64,000 bases of DNA from Notamacropus eugenii. Its lineage: Eukaryota > Chordata > Mammalia > Diprotodontia > Macropodidae. The translations under genes were made by a program, and so were the position numbers. Location of the stretch: positions 92,473,741 through 92,537,740 of the forward strand of contig NC_092879.1 in the NCBI RefSeq assembly GCF_028372415.1, in the 5' to 3' direction. The notes beneath the pieces are model-generated. The model made no database searches. It was not told the origin of the DNA and was given only the letters and a program-made list of their open reading frames with translations. Shown in pieces: positions 42,522 through 56,678 of this stretch. Each line of letters begins with the position of its first letter. Positions within the stretch are counted from its first letter, which is position 1.

Positions 42522-42924
42522 ATCCTCAAATAGGGGATGGTACATTCCAGTAACTTCAGCAAGAATCGGTATTTGCTGAAAGAAATAACATCTCAAGCAA
42601 GCAAACCAAATCACAGGAGAATTATCCCAAAATTGGAAATGACAAAGAAAACGGGCCACCTAGAGACTCCAAAGGATCCCCAGAAGCAGCCGGCGACAGA
42701 CCAAGACTGAAACCCTGTCCACAAGGTGGCCTTCCCAAGAACAGCTTTAGGATGGGGAGGGGAGGGGGACAAACACAAGGAAGAAGATTCACAGCTCTGA
42801 AATGCACAATTTCTGGTGAAATCACATTCAAGTAAAGGCCAGCACATACAACACTTAGGCCTTTCTCTTCCTTGGCCTCCAAGGGCCAAAGGACACATAC
42901 AACTTGAGGTTACACCATTGCTGC

Positions 42925-44000
42925 TCTCATGGACTCAGTCAACAAACATTTATTAAATGCTTTCTCTGTGCCAGGCACTGGGCAACGTGATAGGGACATG
43001 AATGCAACCCCCTCTGAAAAAACAACCAATGAACCAAATAAAACATGGTCCCTGCCCTCAGGAAACTCACATTCTAATGAGAGATACAATATGCAGACCA
43101 TTATGGAAATACAAGTTGTATGCAGAGTATACTGGAGGGAATCTCTGAGGGAAGACTATTTTGGGGGAGAGAAAGGGAAAGGGAAAAGGACTTCTGTAGA
43201 AAGTGGGATTTGAGTTAAGCCTTGGAGGAAGTTGGGAAACTAGGAGGTGGCGCTAAGGAAGGAGAGAGTACTCCAGGTGTGGAACACTCAGTGGGAAAGA
43301 GGTTTTCTGTGAGCAACAGCCACAAGGCCAGGATTGCTGAATGGTAGATTCTTTCGAGAGGAATCCAAGTGTAAGAAAAATAGACAGGTAGGAAGGGGTC
43401 AAGTTTGCCAAATAGAGGAGCCACTGGAGTTTACTGAGGTGGGGGATGGAGAATGCCATGGCCAGACCTGTGCTTTGGGAAAATCCCTTTGGTTCACTGA
43501 ATGGAAGGCAGGTTGGAGTGGGCATAAGATTGAAGCAAGGAGAACAGTTGGAAAGCTTTTGTTAGAGCCAAAGTGAGAGTTTTTGAGGGCCTGATCATGA
43601 TTGGTAGCTATGTGCAGAGAAGAGAACGTGTGAGAGAATGTGAAGGCAGAAATAACGAGATTGGATATGTGGGGGGTAAGAGTAAGCAATTGAGGACACT
43701 TTGGTTGGAAGCATGGATGACTGGGAGGATGGTGGGGCCCTCAACTGTAATAGAGAAGTTAGAAAGAGAAGTGGGTTTAGGGGAGAAGAGCAGGAGCTCC
43801 ATTTTGGACATGTTGAGCTTAAGATGCCTATGGACAATCCAATTTGAGATGTCATCTGGAGTTCCGGACCAGCAGACTGCTGTGCCACACAGTGTGTTAA
43901 AATATGAAGAAGTGTTGGACAAGCGCATAGGAGAAGTATAAAACCAAATTCCAGGTGAGGTCCAACAGAGAGACAGTTGTCATGGACCTGGGCCAGCATT
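42925..44000 (-). mobile_element. L2/CR1-type LINE relic
   Basis: The minus strand reads 'RHLKLNMSKMELLLF', matching the 'LKLNPSKTE' motif of L2-type reverse transcriptases. The low-coordinate end has the usual 'ttattaaatgc' tail region, but on the plus strand. Orientation may therefore be mixed, or two relics may adjoin. Confidence 0.55.
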
Positions 44001-44267
44001 ATGGGAAGTTCCATGTGAGCCAGGCTTTAAAGAGTGAGTAGAAAGGCCACCCAGCCTTTAAAGGGGGGCATCCCTGGTATAGTGACAGGTATGAAGGAAG
44101 GCCCACCCAGAGCATGTTCTGGAGGCCAGCCCGCTGTCCCCATGGTGAGGAGGTGTGGGTAGAATATAAAGACTACTAGACTATTAGAACTCAGCTGAAG
44201 AGCACTGTCATTTGCCCATCTAGGGGCACAGAAGGAGAGCTGGAAGAAGTCAGGAGCTCATGACCAC

Positions 44268-44394
44268 TTAGAAGTTTTCCTTATTGAAATAGAACTGGAC
44301 CTTCCTGGGATCCAAGCTGGAGTAGTGGTTACAACACTTGCGTAAGCTCTTTGCCAGGGTCTGGGGGCCACACAGGAAAACTCCCACCACTGAC
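44268..44394 (-). CDS. NOX1: NOX1 exon 13 (last) with stop
   Basis: 127 bases to the TAA at 44268-44270. It encodes '[20 protein letters not shown]' and the C-terminal '[14 protein letters not shown]', including the last NADPH-binding motif. Confidence 0.97.
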
Positions 44395-47300
44395 CTACAG
44401 AAACAAAGAGAGAAAGGGCTGAGATGCAGCGGGTACTGTAGATGAGGCACTGTTTCATCAGCCTTCACCTACCTCCATTTCTTGATACCTTCCTAATACA
44501 GAATCAAGCAGGTCTCCCCTCTACCAGGGCTGGTGAACCCAGCTCCCAAGGTATAGGCTGCCTCCTGGTCCACTGACTTACAGATCACTAGTGACTTAGA
44601 GACCTTACAGCTCCCCAACCCAATATCCTGCCTCCTTCCCCCATTCCTCTAGAAGAAATGGTAGACCTACCCAAGCACTGGGAAGGGACAATTGAGGCAG
44701 CTATCCAAATAATTCTATCCCCAGCATTTTTATGTTAAAAACAGAAGTAATTAAGATCAAAGCGTCTCTGTTGTCCATTTCATTTACCAGCTTAGGTCTA
44801 GTGCCTGACTGTACTTTCTTGCCACAGAGGGTGGCAAGTTCTCACTGCTTCCAAAGCATTAACTCTTCCTTTATGGCATTCCAGGCAACATTTTCTCAGT
44901 CTTAGCGGTCAGGAGTTTCAGATTGTCTCAAAGAGATTTCCACAGCAGAGCTCAAGCAGACTAGCTCATCTCCTTTCATTCCAATGCTACAATTTGGAGT
45001 CAAAGGGCCCAGGTTTAAATCCTGCTCTGCCCCATACTCCCAGTGGGACCATTCACTTCCCTTCCCTTCTCTGGCTCTCACTTTCCTCATCTTCAAAATG
45101 AAGGGGTCAGATTTGGTAACCTCTGAGATCCCTTTCTACTCCAACTCTCTGATCCTGTAATACCACAGGCCTTCCAGCACTTACCTGGGATGGACAGCAG
45201 CGATGGCAGAAAATTCATTGTCCCATTTAGGTCTCCCGAAGGAAGTTTTCTGCTTCAAACCAGTCACAACATCAGTGGATTTGTCGAAGTGCAATGCTGC
45301 ATGACCAGCCTGGGACCAGAGAGGGAGGGTGTTAGACTGCAGAGACGCATTTGCTCCTGGAGGCTGGGTCACTAAAGCTGAGGAATGCCCTGCTCCTCAC
45401 CCCCACCTAACTTGACTGGATCGAGGGGCTGTGGCTCAGTCCTCAGCCCAGGGCATCACAAATGGTAGGCATTGAACACATGTTCTCTCAACGAATTCAA
45501 CCCCTTGCCTGCATGCTCTGTGGATGAACTCTATTTCCAATCAGTATGCCTCTCTCTAAGATGAGAGTGAATACATTTACAATAAGAAAAACATGTTGCC
45601 AATATACTCATTACTACCACAGTGCAAATAAAAATTAGTACTGAATACAACTGAATCCTGGGTAATTGTCATGACCAGCCTGGGTCCAGAGCAAAGATGA
45701 GGATATGCATCTAGCTCCTTTTGTTAGAGAGGTGGGGGACTACAGGGGTGGAATGTTGATGTCACCTGCAATAATTGGTTGATTTTTGTTTGTCACAAGG
45801 GAAGGCTCACAGGGCTAGGGGCGGGGTGGGGGGGGAGGAGATACCTGATGTAAAAACAAAAGGAGTCAATGAAAGTTCAATTAAAAGAATGTTGGGAACT
45901 CACGATGTTGCTGTCCCACCCAGTGAGGAAGAGCCTATAGTTTAAGAAGCCCACTTTTCCACACTCTTCCATCTCCTGTTCCAGAGAAGCCAGAAGGTCA
46001 TTGAACCAGGCAAAGGCACCCGTTTCCCTGCAGATCCAGTAGAAATAAATCTGGAACACACAAGAGAGAGCACAGCCTTACCCTAGGTTACCTCAGTGAA
46101 CACGTTAGATATATCATCAAGAGGGTTTCTAAGGGTCAACTGGGCAAAACCCAGCCTTCACTTCTGACTGCATGGCTCCCTAAGGAGTCCTGAAACAGCT
46201 TCCCCTGGTGTCCAGAGAAGCCTTTCATGATGTCTGGTCTGAAGACGAAGACCATCATGGCAACGAAGCAGTTGATGATGGTTCTGTGGTGGCTAGAAGC
46301 CCACCTGCCAGGCTGCTGGGTATTTGCCCATTTCTTGGGTCTCAGGTGCTTTCCAGACCATACCTAGGCACTGGGGGATTTCTGTTGTTCAAATGCCCTT
46401 ATAAGAGTCTGTCTGGTCCCCTGACATCCTTGTTTCCAATTACCTCCAAGGAAGCCGTCACTCTCCCAGCCTTTGGCACAATGCCTTGCACATAGCGCTT
46501 AATAACATTTGTCGATGATGCCATGGAATTAACTGTTTGTCCACAGGCCAGGCTTGGGGATTGATGCCCACAGAGGGTCCAGGAGGGGCATAGCTCAGAA
46601 CCTTGAGGGGTTAGATCAAAAAGTATGATTACCGTTTTGGTTTTGAGGGTATGGTCTGCATGTCGAAACTTGTACCAAATGGATTTCAGGATGGAGGCAA
46701 AGGGGGTGACCCCAATTCCTGCTCCGACCAACATAGCCACTTCATACTGGAAAACATCCTCACTGGCTGTGCCAAAGGGACCATCTACTTCCAACCTGGC
46801 AAGAGTAAAAAGAAAATGAGTCAGAAGACATTCTATTCATGTTCTCCCCAAGGTCTGAGGGCTCCCTTGGTTGCTTTCTGTGTGTTTTTTTGTATTAGAG
46901 CAGATGGCCTTGAATTTGAGAGACCCCTGAGGAGTTTACTGGACTTGTTTGCCAAGCTACCATTATCTTTGCCCATTTCTTGGATCTCGGCTGCTTTCTA
47001 GACCATACCTGGGCATTGGGGAATTCTGTTGTTCACATGCCCTTATAAGACTCTCTGTCCAGTCCCCTGCTGCCCGAATATGGATAGAGAAAAAAGGTTC
47101 CTCGGGTGCTGAGGTCAAGGTGAAAGGGTGCCACTCCAAGGGAGACACTGAGGGGCAATTGACAAAGATATACTGGCCCACTTCCATGCGGAAACCACAC
47201 TTGTTCATCTGAAGCTCGAGTACTTTGGAAGGGTGCAGGATGGCCTGGGAGAGAAGTACATGGACACACAGTGAGTGGATTCAGCCCACTCCTCTCTCCC

Positions 47301-50300
47301 TAGGACTAGAAGCACTGAGGCATGCCTAGTGCCCAGGATCTCATTCTAGCTCCCTTCAAGATTGCCATCTCGCAGGGACAAAACACAAAGTGCTTTCTTT
47401 AGGTAGACAGAGAGGCCAACCAGCACATTCAATGTCAGAGGGGGAGCCAAGCCCCCATCCCTTACCTTGGTAATCACCACCTTCTGCTGTGAGCGGTAAA
47501 ACCGGACAAGCCGTTCAAAGATGTATAGGATGACTGGGGCCAGAACCCACTTCCAGGACTACATGGAAACAAGGGCAGAAGACAGACCGTTACACACCGA
47601 CTGGCAACTTGACACTAATTCCCCAGCAGCTTCCCCTATGAACCCCAATATCTGAGTAGAGCCCTAGTCCCTCCATTGAAGGAAAGAAATGCCATTTTCC
47701 TCATTCATCTGGCATTCATAAAGCAGATAATCTCCTGCAGGTTTAACAGTCTGGCTAAGTAGCCAAAGAGAACTATAGACCTAGCATGTCCCAACTGCAC
47801 ATTGCATATTGAATTTTATATTTCAGACTAGTAGTCAGTACAGTTAACCTAATGCAAAAACCCAACAGGTATGACATGGGAAGCAGGACAAGATGACCTT
47901 GTGTATAATCACAATGACATCTCCTCCAGTAGAGTTGGGATCTCGTTGACCTAGATGTTATCTCAAAGCCATTCATGCCTGTGTCTCCTGTGTACTTCTT
48001 GTGGTTGCCCTTCCAGAAGTCTCCTGCAAGGTGGGGGGCAGAGCGGACAAGAAGTGGGCACCTTGCACTGGTTCTCTTGACATTTCAAAGATCCCAGTGG
48101 AACACGCAGGCAGGCCCTGTGTGATGGACTATGCTATGTGATGGACCCTCTCTTTTTCCAGTCTCTGGAAGCTTTTCTCTGAATACATTTCTCTGATAGC
48201 ATTTTATGTAAGATCATGGTCAGTGGCAGAGCAGACATTTGAACCCAGCTTCTCTGGCCACTAGTTGACCTATAAGACCCCAGGCACTGGCTTTTTCAAC
48301 AACAATGGCACAGTTTTGTGGATGCCTTTTGACACTGATCACTTCCAGATATCATACCCTTTATTCTCATCCCTACCCCAGTGAGTCGTAGGATCAGAGA
48401 TCTACAGCTGAAAGGGATTTGAGTTACCCAGTACAGAGGAGGAAACTGAGGCCCAGAAAAGTTAAGGACCCTCATAACAAACAAAAACAGTTATGCAAGA
48501 CATATGCAGTGACTGATGAGGTAAGTCACATTCTGCATCCATGATGCCCTGCTTCCTCCCTTCTCCAACGAAAGGAGGGAAACCCCTTTTCTCATCTCTT
48601 CTCTGGGACCAAAACTGGGCATTCCAGTTATGATCAGAGATTGACTCTTGAGGATGGTGTTAGATGAAGTTTGTTTTCACACTTCAGAGCGACTGAGCTC
48701 TGCTACTCAAATAGAATATGTCCCCCAACTCAGTGAGGTAAATGCTGGAAAACACAATGGAGAAACAGATAAGTCAGTCGTACCTACTATGTGCCAGGCA
48801 CTGTGCCAAGTGCTAGGGCTACAAAGAAAGGCTAAAGACAGTCCTTGCTTTCAAAGAGCTCATTTTCTAATGGTGGACACAACATGCAAGCAATTAGATT
48901 CAAATGAGCTTTAGAAGGGATAAACTGGTGTGTCCTCAGAGTGAGGAAATTAAGATCAACAGCGAAGTAGGTGCATTTGCCTTTGGTTTCTCAGTAACTC
49001 ATGCCAGAGGTCGTCCTTTAATTCCGATTCTTCTTTCACTTTCGTAGGTGAGGGCCGAGATATCGCTCTCCAGAGATCTTTCTTTCGATCTTTTATTTTT
49101 TGTGTTTTTCATTCGAGGCAGTCATTCTTTCTCAGGCCACTTTGTGGGGCCATCCCCTGCCTTTCATCCTTCAATCTTTATGAGCAAATGAAAATAAGGC
49201 CTAGCACCTGGGATACCATTAGCTTTGTAGTCTATCTGATCTCCTAGATTGCTATACTGTAGCTGTTGTCATCTTGGAGTCAGCAGGATGGAATTTGGAA
49301 GCTCACTCCCCATGCCACCACTGAACTCCTGCCCTTGAGAACAGAGCACATTTCAAAGGGTTCTGGGGGCCAGCAGCTTCCTGGCAGCCTTAGTTATTAC
49401 TACCCCCACTGCAATTAGACCATACTAGCGTATGAACAGTTGCAACTGGCACAGAGTGCTCAAAGAATGTTCTTGTACATGATGCTTAAAGAAAATTCCA
49501 CTTCCAGCTGCTGATGCTTCTGAGAAATCTGAGTGGGATTCTGCTACGGAAGAGAGGTCACCTTCCCGACTTTCAGAAAGCAGTCTCAGAAGCTGCTGCT
49601 CCCATGAGTTGAAGATTCCAATTTTCTGCCTCTTTAGGATCCTTTCTTGTGAGAATCTCCTAGAATCTAGGACCAAAATAGTCTCCCCTTTGAGAGCAGG
49701 GATCATGTACTATACTTCTTGGGTGTTCCCCCTCCCCAGCCAAGACCTAGCAGTAGTATATATGCTCAAAGTGCCCAGTACCCATCTGCCCAGACTGTGA
49801 CTGTGTCATTGATTCAGGGAACCAGAGGATCTGAAGGCCCAATTCCTTTGTTTTAAAGGTGAGGCAAATGAGACCTAAATGAGGCAGTGCCCTGGCCAGC
49901 TAGGAAGTGACCCGGCAGGGGCTGGAACCCAGGGCTGCAGCCTCCCTTCTCCCAGAATGCAACACTCTTAAGTCAGCAGCTTCCCCTGATCAGAGCTTTG
50001 GAGACTGCCACCTGGCTGGGCTCACCACATGGAGCTTCTGTGTCCTGTTCAGTTCTGAAGCATTTTCATTTCTCCAGCAGTCAGGCTGTTCAGCAGTATG
50101 TTGTAGAAATTCACAACAACTAGTATGGAGGCTCTGCTCCAGCCCACCTTTGTGATCTGGGTCAAATTGTTTAACCCAGGGTGAGGAACCTGCAGCCTCA
50201 AGGTCACCTGTGGCCTTCTAGGTCCTTGGGTGCAGCCTTTTGACTGAGTCCCAAGTTTTACAGAGTAAATTCTTTTATGAAGCAGATTTGTTTTGGGAAG

Positions 50301-53300
50301 TTTGGATTCAGTCAAAGGACCACACTAACCTCTTTGGGCCTCAGTTTCTTCCTCTGTAAGATGAGGGGAGTTAGACTACATAGGAGATGACATTTGTAGA
50401 GCATTTTAAATTTCACAAAGTACATCATATTATTTGACCCCCACAACCCAATCCTACCCAGGGAGGCAACATGGGCATTCTTATTCCTGTTTCATAAACG
50501 AGGAAACCAAGGCTCAGAAGGCCACTTAAGCCCACGTCCATTGAGTCAGAGATTTAAAAAGGGACCTTAGACTCACCAAGGTCAACCTCCTCTTTTTTTT
50601 TTAAAGGGAAACCAAGACCCAGAGTAGTTAAGTGACTTGCCTGTGTTCAAGCAAGTAGTAAGGGACGGAAGTGGGATGTGAACCCAGGTCTTCCTGGCTC
50701 CCAGCCCAGGGCTCTATTTCACTATGCCACCCCTTCCAACTCCCTGATGCCATCTGCTGCTTACCTCAGCAGGTAGCCCTTCAAACCGAGGACGTGTACA
50801 GTGTGAGGCCGTGTCCCAGTGCTTGTGCTGCTGTGCACACTTTCTGGGCGGGTCTTTTTGCATGCTGTCTTCCGTTTGACCTCGGACAATCCCCCTGAGA
50901 CACCAAAAGAGGAGTGGTCTGAGCCAGACGATGAGACAAGGCAGGGAGTGGGAGGTAAGGAGGACAGGCACCCAGGGACTTACCCAACTCCATGGATTAC
51001 AAGGCCAATGAAATAGATGACAAAGAGGTGGTGTATGTACCAAAAGACCTCAAAGTAGCACCTGCGGATAAACTCTGTGGCTGAGGTCACCATAAGGATC
51101 AGGGCTAAGGTGATGATCACTCCAGTGAGGCCAGCGATGGTGGTGAAGGCCATGCGCTCTGATGTCTACAGACAGAAGGAAGAAGAAATGTTGCACCCCT
51201 CACCACCCAGCCCAGGAGCCTCAATGCTTGGCCACTAGAGCTACTTACCATGCTTGCGGAGGGGAAGGGATTTAGCCAGGGGCTTTCCTCATTATGGGGG
51301 TACTGGCTAGAGAGGGTGAAGGCCAGAGACTTGTCATCAGCCGTGTAGCTCCTCTTGTACCGTTCAAAATTGAACAGGTGAGCAACAACGTGGATGACTG
51401 AATAGAAAAAACAGAGAGAGATGGGGCAGGGAAGGCTCTGGGAAGCCATCAGGGCCAAAGTTACTCTTGTTGTAGGCACTGGGAAAAGGAAACATCCCTG
51501 GAAAGGTCCAGTACCAGCACAGTGCTGGGCACATAGGAGGCACTCAGTAAGTGCTAAGGAAGTAATTGTTGACTGAGGTCATAGCATCATAGACTTGGAG
51601 CTAGAATGAGCCTTCGAGACCATCAATTCTGGTCATCCCATTTATCAAATGAAGACAGTGAGGTCCAGAGTGGTTAAAGGATCTGCCCAGGGTCCCCCTT
51701 GCCCAAGAGTGTCTGCAGCTGCGTTCTAACAGGGATAGCATCCTAAAGAAAGGCAGTCTCTTCTTGGCCAACCCTGAAGCTCTGAGGAATCAGAGTCTCC
51801 AGGTTAGAGCAGGGCAATCAGAAGATCTAGGTTAAAGATCTTGGCCTTGGAACTCAGGCTCCAAGCACAAGTCCAGGGTCCTAGCCAATAGCCCAGGCTG
51901 ATGAGTGCATATTATGAAACCAGATGCTACCACAGAGGAATTCTAGCATCCTTTCCCACTGCTGAATTTTCTGATATCAAGAGGAGGATTCAGTGGCTCT
52001 GAAATCTATTTCCATATAACATGACTTGGGACTGTCTTGGCCACAGAAAACATGGATTGTCAATTTGTACTTGCTATGTGCTACAGGCCCGTGGCCTGGC
52101 CAAGTCACTCCATCCTACTGGGCCTCAGTTTACTCACTGCTACACAGAAGCATTGTGCTTCGTTTCTGTCTGCTTGAGTTACCTGTATGCAGGCAGATCA
52201 TGTAGGCCACCAGCTTATGGAAGGTGAGGTTGTGATCCAATTGCTTCCTTAATGTGCGCCTACAACACTGGGGAGAGGGGCGGAGGGAGCATCATGTCAG
52301 CTTCCTGCGGCTCTGTGGGACACCCCCACACCCCAAGGCTCCCTGAGCTCCCCACCAGGATCATGAGCCCACCCCCAACACAGGCGATGATCCAGCTCTA
52401 AGCTGAGGTTTGGGCCCCAGAAGGCGCATGGCTCACCGAGCAGCTGCCCCTTAGGAAGGAGAGCAGATTTCTGCACACAGGAAGCAGGATCAATAAACTG
52501 TTAAAGTTCAGGCAGCGAGCAGAGGCCCGGGCCCATGCTAGTGAAGACTGGGGAAAAAGGGGAAAAGGAGGAGAAAGAAAGAAGAAAAATTACTTTCTTT
52601 CAGGCCCTGGCCCGGGTAGACACTAACAAGAAGCAGAACTTCACATGATGGAGAGACAACATGTTCAAATGAATGAACGAAAGGAAAAATCACCACAGTC
52701 ACTATTAAGGACTTTGTGCCAAGCCCAGTCAACACAAGGGATTTTCTGTGTATCAGTGGGGGTGGGAGAAATCTGTGCAATCCCTGAAGGCCCTCCATCC
52801 AATAGTCAGGGGCAAGCTCCAGGCTATAGCCTGTAGGAGGAATCCTTAAAAGCCTGCAGGAAAACGAAAATATATTCTGCAGGAACCTGGGCGTGGGCCC
52901 AGCACTCAGGTGGTACCTACTTGAGCTACAATCTGCTTTACTCCAAATTCTTTGCTATTGGTATCAATGAATCAGACGGTGCTATTGAATTCAAAAGCAA
53001 TGAGATCTGGCTGGGGCCCCTTCTCCAAGCAGTTTCCACCTGGAGGTGCCTGTATTTCAATGAATCTCGTCTATCAGATACTGGCTATAATCAAAGATTT
53101 CACTGCCCTGGAGCTAGCCCCGCCCCCAACCCTAGGGAGCCAAGGCTTCTACCTTGCACAGACATCTTGTCATCTGCAGCTCAACCTACTCATCGTCTAC
53201 TACCTCGTCCTCCACTCCACCTCGGATACACACAGAGCTGGTCGTACCCTTGGCCTTGCCATTACCCCCAAGTCTACTTCCCCGTTCACGAATTTTGAAA

Positions 53301-56300
53301 TTTCTTTATTTGATCATAATCTTTTCTCTTTCCAACTTTCTCTCTGACTTAACAACCCTGAACCCTGTGCTTGGTCCCCATGTAGTTGCTCCACCCCTCA
53401 GTTCTTTCCTGGACCATCAACTCTGTGTGGACTTCACTCTCCTCCATTCTCTACCTTGACCCCCTGGTGAGTCAGTTCAACCCTATACTTAAATCCCTAG
53501 TCCCTTTTCTTACTGCCTGTTATTCCTTGGGTGACTCCCACCGCCCACTATCTTCATTCCTATTTGTGTGCCACCCAAAGGCGCTGTAGAAAATCACAAA
53601 ATTCTGCTAATTGGTTCCACTAGAAATTCATGTTCCCTACTTTCAGCTGGGCCCTGACTGCGAACAAGACCATGTTTTGCCACCTCCCTAATGAATGGAC
53701 TCTCATTCGCCACAGGTGCTCAAATTCCTTGCTTTGGAATTCAATAGAGCTATTTCATTTATTGATGTCAGTACCAAAGAATTGGACTCGAGGGGATTGT
53801 CTTGTCTTTCACAGGGCATGCAATGCAAATGTACATATGCCATCCTCAAGCCTCCCAAGGCACTCCCCCTCCTCCAAGCTGAGGACCTGCCGCACACTTC
53901 ACTGAGAAGAGGGATCTTTTTCCCATCACCTCATGTCACATTAATCAAGTTGATGGGGTATAGGCTCTGGGAGCCTCCTGGAAATCTCCTTGGATTTCCC
54001 CACTTGATCTGGTGTTGGCTTGAGGCCATAAGCTTTTCGTTATCACTAGGCCCAAATCCCTGTTACCTCCGAATTTTCTTCGGATACTTCCCACTCTTGA
54101 GCCTATCAAAATCCCATTCACTTAGTTTCTCACCCCACTCCCATCAAGACCCTCCCTAGATCCCCCCCATACACCCCAGACTATGCAGCCACCCCTGAAT
54201 TCCTCCCTCAATTCCTCCCTCAGTCTTTCTGTATATAAGATCCATCTTGTTTCCATGAAAGGTCTCAGAATCATTCTGGTCCAAATGCTCAGACTCTATC
54301 TAGCCTGCTTACATTAGCAATACAAATGCTCAAATTCCTTAAGAGTCTGGCCAATATGGCCGATTTTTAGAATCATGCCCACCTTGGATGGTGTTTTAAT
54401 AAACCTTGTTTTTCTTTGGCTGAAAGAAGACTTGGGTTGAGTTCATTCGGGCAGGACCCAGCACATGGATGCTTCGGGGTCCCAGCACCCCTAAACCTCA
54501 ACACAAATATGCCTATGTCTCCCCTTTCCCGCTGGCTCTTATCCTATATCTCTCCTTCCCTTCTCAACAGAATTTCAAAAAGCCATCCACACCAAAGGCC
54601 TCCACTTCTTTCCCTTCCACTTTCTTTAAAACTCTTTACAGTCTGGTTTCTGACCCCCTCATTCAACTGAAACTGCTTTTTTCAAAGTTATGATCTTTTT
54701 TTATTTTTATTTTCATTCCCCACTTCTCTCCCTCCCTCTGGCCCCTCCACATCCAACTGAGAAGGCAAGAAATATGATACCCATTATACGTAGGAAACCA
54801 CGCAAAACATATTTCCACATTAGCCATGTTGTGAAAAAAATGCAAGAAAAATCAAGTGAAAAAACAACCTGCTCCAGTCTGCATTCAGGGTTCATCAGTT
54901 CTCTCTCTGGAGGTGGACAGCTTTTTTCATCATGAATTCTTTGGAATTGTTGTAGATCCCAACGATCCCTTAAAGGCCAGTTCCAATGGCCTTCTCTCAG
55001 TCCTCAGCCTTCAGGACTGCAACTTCTGACACTGTGGTTCACCTTCTTTTTAGGTTTTCATGATGCCAATCTTTCCTGTCTGACCATGCCTCAGTTTCCT
55101 TTGCTGACTCTTTATCCAGATCTTACCCACTGTACCACTCTCTTCTTTAGCCACTGGTGTCAAACTCAAATAGAAAAGGGGCCTCAGGTAAGGATACCTA
55201 AATTGACTTAGAAAACCATATATTAACATTATCTATGTTCTGTTGTATATTTATTTGTCTTGCTAAATATTTCCCAATTAACATTTTAATCTGGTTTCAC
55301 CTACCCAGCATTGTGAACTGTGTGTTTGACACTTCTGGTCTAGATGACCGCAGGAATGAATTTTTCCCCGTCCCAACAACTCTTGAATTTTATTTACTAT
55401 GAAATAAAAGACTAGTGCAAGGGTGGGGAACCTGCAGCCTCCAGATCACATGTGGCTGTCTAGGTCCTCAAGTATGGCCTTTTGACTGAATCTAAACTTC
55501 GCAGAACAAATTCCCTGAAAAAAATGATTTGCTCTGTAAAACTTGAACTTAATCAAAAGACTGAAGTTTCAGGTTCCTTATCCCTGGTCTACACTATCTC
55601 ACTTGGTGATCTAATCAGCTCCTAAGGGTTCAATTATCACGTCTATGCAGGTGACTCCTAGATCTATAAATCCTCTCTCCTGGGGAAACTGCAGTAGATA
55701 GAGCTCTGGGCCTGGAGTCTAGATGACCTGAGTTCAAATCAGTCCTCAAACACTTCTTAGGTATGTGACCCTGGACAAATCACTTCACCTTGTTTGCCTC
55801 AGTTTCCTCATCTGTAAAATGAGTTGGAGAAGGAAATAGCAAATCACTCTAGTATCTTTACCAAGAAAACCCCAAACAGGGCCATGAAGAGACATGACTG
55901 AAAAAACGATTGAACAGCAATCTCCTAGTTACTCCACTCCCACATTGCCAAGTGCCTCTTGGACATCTTGAGCTGGATCTCCTGTAGACTTCTCAAACTC
56001 AACATAACCAAAACAGGTCTCATTATCTCTGCTCTGAAACCCTGAGGATACTCCCATCCTTCCAGTTACACAGGCTCCTCACTCTCTCTCACCCCCTCTA
56101 TCTGATCGATGGCCAAGTTCTGTTTTCATCTGCCACAACCCCAAGCCTACCTTGAGTCCTCATCACCCTCTTCCCGGCTATCAATAGCCTTCAAAGTGGT
56201 CTCTGTCTCAGCTCTCTCCCCACTTCACTCCATTCTCCACCCAGCTACGGAGACATTTTTTTCAGAAGTGTAGATCTGACCCCACCCTGTTCAACGAGTT

Positions 56301-56484
56301 GCAGTGGCTTCCTATTATCCCCTGTCCTTGGTTTGGAATTGAAAAGTCTTCATAAAAACTTAGCTACTCTGGACCCTACAGTGATCCAAAAAAAATCCAA
56401 AGTACTCATGATGAAAAATGACAGCCACCTCCAGAGAGGGAACTGATAGACTATGAATGCAGACTGCAGGGGATTTGTTCTTTT

Positions 56485-56560
<76 letters not shown>

Positions 56561-56610
56561 TTTCTTTCTTTCTTTCTTTTTCTTTCTTTCTTTCTTTCTT
56601 TCTTTCTTTT

Positions 56611-56678
<68 letters not shown>

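Larger units (their letters stand above)
34174..44267. other. Convergent intergenic interval between CSTF2 and NOX1
   Basis: Holds the 3' UTRs of both genes and many repeats, listed separately. A diverged L1 end lies at 37860-38060 on the minus strand ('VGEWLNKPRYIDSMEHCF'). SINE/MIR-type relics lie at about 40105-40315 and 40390-40590. No further gene was recognised. The NOX1 poly(A) site could not be fixed. Confidence 0.6.

Noticed and set aside
52921-54159. Plus-strand frames of 101-154 codons in NOX1 intron 2
   Set aside because: They overlap one another in different registers inside repeat-like sequence and match no protein I know.
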